A stretch of DNA of 17,719 bases, taken from assembly GCA_014379925.1 (NCBI GenBank), contig JACMKY010000518.1, positions 1-17,719 on the forward strand, written 5' to 3'. Below are positions 1 to 6,500 of the stretch, in pieces. How positions within the stretch are numbered: the first letter of the stretch is position 1; every line of letters starts with the position of its first letter. The stretch is from Cytophagales bacterium. Its GTDB lineage: Bacteria; Bacteroidota; Bacteroidia; Cytophagales; ES-bin-26. The notes under the pieces are model-generated. The model ran no database searches and was not told the DNA's origin. It worked only from the letters and a program-made list of their open reading frames with translations. The position numbers were made by a program, and so were the translations under genes.

Positions 1-1
1 A

Positions 2-319
2 CTGGCCGGGGCCAACTGGCCCGTCAGCGGCTTGGAAACCCCCGACGGACCGGCTTTGGCGCGGGCGTTTTCGGACGGCCTGGGACGCTCAATTGACTAT
101 TACGCCATGCCACCCCGGGAGTTTGGCGGTATTCTGGATCAGGCATTCGGGCCGGGTGCGGGGGCCGCCGCCGCCAACGAGTACCAGCGGATGTGGGATT
201 TCCCGGAACAGCGCCCCAACTTCCGGGCCGACATGCCGCCAGTATTGGAAAAACTGCCCGTGCGGATGACCTCCGTCAGCGAATGGGTAGCGCAGCACCG
301 GGCGGTTTTCTCGGCGTAG
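2..319 (+). CDS. NmrA-like NAD(P)-binding protein, C-terminal part (5' end outside window)
   Basis: This is the last ~105 codons of a gene that begins before the window; the frame is open from base 2 to a TAG at 317-319. The translation resembles the C-terminal substrate-side part of NmrA-like, atypical short-chain dehydrogenase proteins: a 'G..ALARAFSDGLGR' stretch, then 'IDYYAMPPREFG' and a helical tail ending 'EWVAQHRAVF'. In this family that part follows the Rossmann fold and often acts in redox sensing or reduction of small molecules; the nucleotide-binding GxxGxxG motif would lie upstream and cannot be seen. A TTG at base 32 is in frame, but good family-like sequence continues upstream of it, so it is not taken as the start. 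Substrate is unknown. The assignment rests on family resemblance of the C-terminus only. Confidence 0.7.
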   Translation: MAGANWPVSGLETPDGPALARAFSDGLGRSIDYYAMPPREFGGILDQAFGPGAGAAAANEYQRMWDFPEQRPNFRADMPPVLEKLPVRMTSVSEWVAQHRAVFSA

Positions 320-349
320 TACGATCCTTTCCTTGTTGTAAAGTTTACC

Positions 350-376
350 AACCAAGCCGGAAAGTCCGGCTTGGTT
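350..376. terminator. Perfect hairpin between convergent genes
   Basis: The arms AACCAAGCCGGA (350-361) and TCCGGCTTGGTT (365-376) are exact reverse complements, a 12-bp stem with a 3-base loop (AAG). It lies 31 bases after the stop of the NmrA-like gene and 123 bases beyond the end of gabD on the other strand, so it could terminate both. There is no clean U-tract on the plus strand, only a mixed pyrimidine run, so termination is inferred from the stem and the position. Confidence 0.6.
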
Positions 377-498
377 GCTTCCGCTTTCTAACCGTGCTCA
401 GTGGTCGGCCGTTGCCGCCGTCGGAGTCGCGTGGCACCCCGGCTATTGCCCATCCAACGGCGCAAGCAGCCGGCAGATGCGCGCCCGCGCGGTTGGTT

Positions 499-1947
499 TC
501 AGGTGATGCCTCCGAAGCACAGATACTTTATTTCCATGAAGTAATCCAGGCCGTATTTCGAGCCTTCCCGGCCCATTCCGGATTCTTTCACCCCGCCGAA
601 CGGGGCGACTGCCGTGGAGATCATCCCTTCGTTGATGCCCACCATGCCACACTCCAGGGCTTCGGCCACCCGCCAGCAGCGGGCAACGTCCCGGCTGTAG
701 AAATAAGCCGCCAGGCCGTACTGCGTATCATTGGCCATTTGAATGGCTTCCGCTTCCGTGCTAAACCGGAAGACCGGGGCAACGGGTCCAAAAACTTCTT
801 CCCGGGCAATAACCATGTCCGATGTGGCATCCGCCAGCACGGTCGGCTGGTAAAACAATCCGTCGAGGGGTTTGCCGCCTTCGGTTACCCGGGCTCCTTT
901 CGCCACGGCGTCTGCCACGTGGTGTTTCACTTTATCCAATCCTTTCTCGTTGATCAGGGGACCTACCTGCACCCCCGCCTCCAGCCCGTTTCCCACCCGG
1001 AGGGCAGCCACGGCCCGGGAAAACTTCGCCACGAATTCATCGTAAATCCGGTCCTGCGCCAAAATGCGGTTGACGCACACGCAGGTCTGCCCGCTGTTGC
1101 GGAATTTGGCAACGACCGCCCCCTTTACCGCCGCATCCAGGTCGGCATCCTCAAAAACCAGGAAGGGGGCGTTGCCGCCCAACTCCAAAGACAGTTTCTT
1201 GAGGGTGGGGGCGCACTGGCTCATCAGTACCTTACCCACCGGCGTAGAGCCGGTGAATGACAGTTTGCGCACCCGCCGGTTCTCACAAAACTCTTTGCCT
1301 ACCTCGCCGTTTTCCGTGGTCGTTACGGTGTTGTACACCCCCGGCGGAAACCCCGCTTTTTCGGCCAGGTAGGCCAGGGCCAGCCCCGTCAGGGGGGTTT
1401 CCGACGGCGGCTTCACCACCACCGGGCTGCCGGCGGCCAGGGCCGGACCCACTTTCCGGGTGATCATCGCCAGCGGAAAATTCCAGGGCGTGATGGCGGC
1501 CACCACGCCAACCGATTGCTTGATGACCACCACCCTCCGGTCGCTGGTTGGCGCCGGAATGACGTCTCCGTAGGCCCGTTTGGCTTCTTCGGCAAACCAT
1601 TCGATGAAGGAGGCCCCGTAATCCACCTCGCCCCGGCTTTCCGACAACACTTTTCCGCACTCCATCGTCATCAGCGTAGCCAGTTCTTGCCGGTGCTCCT
1701 GCACGAGCGTAAACCACCTTCGCATCAAATCGGATCGCTCCTGGGCGGTCAGGTTCCGGTAGGCCGGCCAGGCATGGTGGGCCGCATCAATGGCCTGGCG
1801 CACGTCTTCCCGACCCAGGTCGGTTACGGTGGCAATCCGTTGGCCCGTTGCCGGATTGTTGACCTCAAACGTTTTCCCACTGGCGGCGTTCACCCACTGA
1901 CCATTTACGTACGCCTGGGTTCGGATGAGCTGGTTGGTTGTCTCCAC
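499..1947 (-). CDS. gabD: NAD(P)-dependent succinate-semialdehyde dehydrogenase
   Basis: An aldehyde dehydrogenase that oxidises succinate semialdehyde to succinate, the last step of the GABA shunt, in the cytoplasm. Taking the GTG at 1947 as start gives 482 residues, the length of E. coli GabD. Visible motifs are TPWNFP (N156), the cofactor-binding VVVKPPSETP (K179), LELGGNAP with general base E255, and NSGQTCVCVNR with nucleophile C289. The neighbouring C291 forms the C-x-C pair known in this family and linked to redox control in some members. The C-terminus (ESGMGREGSKYGLDYF, then IKYLC) is typical of SSADH rather than of betaine- or glycolaldehyde-specific relatives. The frame stays open for 85 further codons upstream, but those would overlap the next gene and do not look like protein. 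No clear Shine-Dalgarno sequence precedes the GTG. Related succinate/glutarate semialdehyde specificities cannot be separated by eye. Confidence 0.93.
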   Translation of the reverse strand: METTNQLIRTQAYVNGQWVNAASGKTFEVNNPATGQRIATVTDLGREDVRQAIDAAHHAWPAYRNLTAQERSDLMRRWFTLVQEHRQELATLMTMECGKVLSESRGEVDYGASFIEWFAEEAKRAYGDVIPAPTSDRRVVVIKQSVGVVAAITPWNFPLAMITRKVGPALAAGSPVVVKPPSETPLTGLALAYLAEKAGFPPGVYNTVTTTENGEVGKEFCENRRVRKLSFTGSTPVGKVLMSQCAPTLKKLSLELGGNAPFLVFEDADLDAAVKGAVVAKFRNSGQTCVCVNRILAQDRIYDEFVAKFSRAVAALRVGNGLEAGVQVGPLINEKGLDKVKHHVADAVAKGARVTEGGKPLDGLFYQPTVLADATSDMVIAREEVFGPVAPVFRFSTEAEAIQMANDTQYGLAAYFYSRDVARCWRVAEALECGMVGINEGMISTAVAPFGGVKESGMGREGSKYGLDYFMEIKYLCFGGIT

Positions 1948-2044
1948 GTTGGTCGCGCTTGACGGATGGTCAGAATCAACTTTTGGCTTGCCACTCGGCC
2001 AACGCCGGCCAGTGACGAACGGGCGCTCCGGCAAAACCTTGCGT

Positions 2045-3202
2045 TCAGTCGCTGGCCTTGGTAACGCGTCCGAGACCGAACTGGTTGCCGGCCCGCACCG
2101 CCTTGTTGTTGCTGAAGTGGATTTCCACCATCTTCTCGCTCTGCACACTGTTGTAATGCGGGTCCTCCAGCGTTGCCACGATTTTACGGGTTTTAACGTC
2201 AATCACGTCGCCGGTTGATGGGTAGGCATACTTGCCATCCAAGCTGAAGGTAATCCATCCCGGCATATCCCGCACCTGAACGCTGGTCACTTGTCGGGGT
2301 GGCATCACGGTGTTGTCAAACACGTGCAGGCGGTTGTTGGCCCCGTCACACACCCAAAGTTCCTTTTCGTCGGGGGTAAGCCCGATGCCGTGGCTCGGGC
2401 AGCCGTGCCGTTTCACCTCGCCGATGTTGAATCCCTGTACTTCCACGCGATGCAGTTTCTGACCGGTTTTCAGGTCGCCTACTTCGAAACCCAGCAATCC
2501 GTTGATGTTCACGTAAACCAGGCTCTCCGCACCATTCACGGTAAAGGGGCGGATGTCGGCACTGAAGGGGCCGACTTGCTTGCTGACGGTATGGGTTTTG
2601 GTTTCCGCCACGTTGAGGTACGTCGATTTCAACCCGGCCAAATAGACGTGGTTGCCGGACAAGCCATAGATGGTGTTGTGTGACCCGGAGTTGGTGACGA
2701 TTTTTTTAAGGATGTTTCCCGTTTTGGCATCCATCACGTTCCAGAATTCCTTTTCCAAAGAGGGAAGGTAAATGGTTTTTCCATCCGGCGAAATGGACAT
2801 GCGGTCCGCGCCTCCTTCCACGGTCTTTTCCCACAAGACTTTTTCGGTCGTGAGGTCCACGCACTGGAGTGCTTCCAGGGTGCTGATGTAAAGGCAGTTG
2901 GTAGACAGACTGACGTCCAGGCCTTTGACATTCGACGGCTGGCCATCTCTGTTGAGCCCGGCCGTCGGAATGAACTTGACGAAACGATGGTGGTTATCCA
3001 TATCGAAGACCTGAATGCCGTGGCCCCCGTACCCGAGGTAATTGCGAATCCCCGGGGTGGCTACGTACAGATACCGTTTTACTGCTGGGGCGGGTTCGTG
3101 CACTTTCGAAACCGTAGTTGACTTGGGTAAGGGTGCCCGGGTCGCGGCACCCAGGAGCAACGACCCGCTCAGCAGGAGGGTAAGAATGCGGGGGTGCGTC
3201 AT
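2045..3202 (-). CDS. Exported YncE/YVTN-type beta-propeller protein
   Basis: A 385-residue protein with an N-terminal signal peptide (basic MTHPR, then a hydrophobic LTLLLSGSLLLGAA core; no lipobox cysteine) followed by repeated propeller blades. Blade-like strands recur as 'GIQVFDMDNHH', 'LQCVDLTTEKVLWEK', 'ISPDGKTIYLPSL', 'NVMDAKTGNIL', 'LTPDEKELWVCDG' and 'DVIDVKTRKIVATL', which match the 'spDG..lyv.....' pattern of YncE/YVTN repeats. Such proteins are usually periplasmic or surface-bound scaffolds; no enzymatic residues are evident. The start at 3202 fits the signal peptide; an ATG three codons upstream (3211) is an equal alternative. It is read in the same direction as gabD, 97 bases upstream of it, so co-transcription is possible, but no functional link is obvious. 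Biological role unknown. Confidence 0.85.
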   Translation of the reverse strand: MTHPRILTLLLSGSLLLGAATRAPLPKSTTVSKVHEPAPAVKRYLYVATPGIRNYLGYGGHGIQVFDMDNHHRFVKFIPTAGLNRDGQPSNVKGLDVSLSTNCLYISTLEALQCVDLTTEKVLWEKTVEGGADRMSISPDGKTIYLPSLEKEFWNVMDAKTGNILKKIVTNSGSHNTIYGLSGNHVYLAGLKSTYLNVAETKTHTVSKQVGPFSADIRPFTVNGAESLVYVNINGLLGFEVGDLKTGQKLHRVEVQGFNIGEVKRHGCPSHGIGLTPDEKELWVCDGANNRLHVFDNTVMPPRQVTSVQVRDMPGWITFSLDGKYAYPSTGDVIDVKTRKIVATLEDPHYNSVQSEKMVEIHFSNNKAVRAGNQFGLGRVTKASD

Positions 3203-3591
3203 GGCTTGCATTTTTTGGGTATGGATACGCAAGGTAGATGATTGAAGCACCCTTCCAAAACGGGGCTGCGGTCACGCGGAGCGAAGGCGAAAAACGCGGT
3301 GTTCTTTCGGGAGAAGAAGGGATTCTTGGGCTACCCCTCGGTTGCGGTGCCTTCCGTCGGGAACGCTGTCCAGTACCCGTGATCGGCGAGCGTAGCCTTA
3401 CAGAACGCAGCTACCAGGCCGTGGTTAATCTTATTTACCGATCAGCAAAGTACCACCGCGAAAGCATTGCGTTTCTACTGATCGGATGGGTGCTCGCCCG
3501 GTAACCGCTTGCGGGAATCGTCCCCGGAAATCGCCAGCCACTCCTTGGCTTTCCGCAAAGCGGATTCGGCCCGCTCGTCTTCTCCGGGCTT
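3203..3591. other. Intergenic region between protease stop and beta-propeller start
   Basis: These 389 bases carry the proposed promoter of the beta-propeller gene at their left edge. An 88-codon plus-strand frame (3238-3504) has no recognisable protein character and is not called. Next to the protease stop, about 38 minus-strand codons (down to about 3478) are in frame with the protease and read rather protein-like (for example ESALRKAKEWLAISG), ending at a TAG. No start codon gives this stretch a gene of its own, so it is left unannotated. No RNA gene or convincing terminator hairpin was seen. Confidence 0.5.
3229..3260 (-). promoter_or_regulatory. Putative Bacteroidota-type promoter of the beta-propeller gene
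   Basis: On the minus strand a TTTTG (plus 3256-3260) stands 19 bases before TACCTTGC (plus 3229-3236), close to the TTG / TAnnTTTG pair of primary sigma-factor promoters in Bacteroidota. The -7 box deviates at its last two positions. The predicted start of transcription would leave a leader of about 20 bases before the ATG at 3202, consistent with short leaders in this phylum. Confidence 0.4.
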
Positions 3592-6500
3592 TCATTCCTT
3601 TATCAACGCCCGCACCGTTACCTTACCGCCGTCCGTGATCTTCACGAAGTAGACCCCCGCGGCCAGGTGACCCACGTCAAGCACGGCCCGCAGTACCTCC
3701 CCTTCCCTCCTCAGACGTTCCGTGCGCAGTGGCTGGCCTTGGGCGTTGCACAGGGTGGCCGTCACGTTTGCGGTGGGCGACCGCAGCGGATACTCCAGCG
3801 TGCACCGGTGACCCGCCGGGTTGGGATAAAGTTGAACCGCTCCCGTCGGTGGGCCGGGCAACGCCGTAATCACGACCGCCAACTCGTCGGAAACCGATTG
3901 GCAGCCCTCCCCGCTCACCCGCACGGCGTAGCGGCCGCCGACCGGCGCTACGTAGGTCGGTTGGGTAGCACCCGGAACGGGTACTCCGTTCAGCAGCCAC
4001 TGGTTGTTGCCGGCGCTGCTGGAAGTGAGCCGGCTGCCCAGCGCGGTAATTTCCGGGCGGGCGGGAAAATCCCGGCTGACCGTCACTGACACGGGCTCCG
4101 AAGCTGGGCCGATGCACCCCGCATTTCCCACCGTAACGGTGAACCGGCCGCTCCGCTTGAGGGTCACCGAACGGGTAGCCGCTACCACGGCCTGCGTACT
4201 GTCCCGCCAGGTATACGCGCCGTAACCTCCCGGGGCGTTGAGGGTTACGCTGTCGCCCACGCAGAAAAGAAGTGGGCCGCTTGCCCCAATGCCGGGTTTT
4301 TCGGCGGGGGAGTGCGCGGTCACGGTCACCCCGTCGGACAGGGGACTCCAACACCGATCCTTTCCCCCGGCCACGGTGTAGCTTCCGCTCCGCTGCACCA
4401 GGACGCTGCGGGTCGTTTCGCCGGTTGACCAGCGGTATTCATCGAAACCCAGGGAAGCCGTCAAGGTTACTTTCCCGCCCAGACAAAACGCCGTGGGACC
4501 GCTCACGATCACCACCGGTGCCTCCACCGGCGGCGCGTTGACCGTCACAACGGCGTCGCCGCGCCGATCGCCGTTCGCACACCCGTTCGCGTCGTACACC
4601 GCCGTTAGGGCGTAGTTCCCCGGTTGGGTCACCGCCGGGTGGTAAGGCGAAACGCGGATGCCGCTCACCGTCACCGGCGTGGTTCCGTCCGAGTACGTCA
4701 CCGTCCAGGGGGGCGTACCGGCCAGTTCGACGGAGAGCCGCGCGGTGTCTCCTTCGCAGATGGCCTGGCTGCCACTCAGTATGGCTTGGGGCGGCGGGTT
4801 GGCCAGCACCCGGACTTTCGCCTCCGTCCGGGAATCGGCGGGACAGCCGGCGGCTTTTACCTTCCAGTAGTAGAGGTGGCCGTAGTAGCCGGCCGGATTG
4901 GGTTGGTTGTTTCCCGTAATCGAAAGAACCCCCGGCAGCACGTAAGGGTACCGGATCGCTCCCGGATCGGTCAGCGAATACGCCTGGGCACCGCCCCCGA
5001 AAGCCGACACCTGGAGTCCGTAATTTTGCCCGGGTTCCGGAATGAACAGGTCCAATGGGTATTCGACAATTCCCGGCGTCACGTCAACCACCCGGGAAGC
5101 CAGGATGCGGGGGCTGAAATCCCGGTCCGTCAGCGTCACCGTCACGGTGCGGGGGCCCGCGCCGGCGTTGTCCACGCGGAGGGTGGCTCTCTCCAGGAGG
5201 AAGGGAATGTCCGCATTGAAAAAAGTCTTTTCCCCGCCGGCCGCCGAAAATCCACCCCCGGCCAGCGGATTGGGATTGGCCACCGTGCCGCGGTAGTCGT
5301 TCACGGCCACGTAATAACTCCGGTCGGCGGTCAGCACGGGGGTAACGTACCGGTCGCCAACGGCCACCAGGTTGCCGCCCACGGGCGCATCGTACCAGAA
5401 AAGGGAGCCTTTGCTCCGGGCCGTCAGTTGCGCCGACCCGCTGCCGCCGCAAACGTTCGCCTGGGAGGCAATCGCTCCCGGCGTTTCCCGGTTGATCGCC
5501 AGGGTATCGGAGATAGAAACTCCGCAGGGAAAACGCCGCGCCGTTACCGTGTAGTAACCCGCTTCGGTCGCCAGGTACGCGTCGTCGGTGGCCTGGGCGA
5601 GATCCACGCCATCTTTCTGCCATTGAAAGCTCAGTTGGGCGGGGTCTACTTCGGTGAATGCCCGCAGCCACACCGCGGCGGTCTCACTGCCGCACTGGTG
5701 CGGGGAAGCGGCGGGGACGATCCTCACCGCCACCGGAGCCACGGGCGTCACGGCAACCGTGGCCACGGCCGAAACCCGGCGGCACCCGTTGGCCTGGGTG
5801 ACGGCCACTGCGTAGTCGCCGGCTTCCTTGACGGTAAGTAGATCGGTGACGGCTCCGGGAATGAGTTGGCCATCCCGTTGCCACTGGTACCCCAATTGAG
5901 ATCCCCCGTCGGCTTTCAGCACCGTTGAGTCGCCCTGGCAAAAGTTCAGTGGTCCCAACGGAGCGAGGGTGGCGGCGGCCTCCGAAGCCGCGTCGGCCAC
6001 CACTGCCACCCGGAGACTGGGACAGCCGGCTGCCCTCACGTGAAGATCGTACAGATAGGCGTAGGTACTCGCCCCGGCGGTGGTTCCGTCGATGGACATT
6101 ACGTGGGGAATGCTAAACGGATACCCCGCCACGCCGGCGTTGCTCCGGAAAAGGGTGGCACCGTCCTCGTAGGCGGTCGTCAGGCGATACGCTCCGGCGG
6201 CCGGAAGGACCAGGTTCAGGTAATACACGGCACCCGTGTCCGACGGATCGTCGGGGGCCTCGCCGCCCAGGGCGGGTTTTCGGGTGGCTTCCACGTTGAG
6301 GACCGTGCTGGCGACCGGAATGCCGCCCGTCCCTTCCACCGTGAACCGGACCCGCCCGGCGTTGCCCACGTAAAGCCGGACCCGTTCCAGCACCAGTGGC
6401 ACCCGCGTGGTGAAGGTGACGGCCGCGCCGTGCGGACCGTAGCCGCCGCCCGAAAATGCGTACTTGCCCACGGGCCCAACCTGGCCGGCAAACTCGTTCA

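Noticed and set aside
193..1260. 355-codon plus-strand frame crossing the terminator hairpin and the gabD 3' half
   Set aside because: It overlaps a textbook aldehyde dehydrogenase and the end of the NmrA-like gene, and has low-complexity antisense composition.
1948..2202. 85-codon N-terminal extension of gabD
   Set aside because: The extra residues are Arg/Trp/Ser-rich, overlap the 3' end of the beta-propeller gene and are absent from the 482-residue family norm.
3238..3504. 88-codon plus-strand frame in the gap before the beta-propeller gene
   Set aside because: It begins at the edge of the proposed promoter of the opposite-strand gene and shows no protein-like pattern.
4624..5841. 405-codon open frame on the plus strand opposite the protease gene
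   Set aside because: Same antisense effect; no recognisable protein features, and it faces well-formed Ig-like domains.
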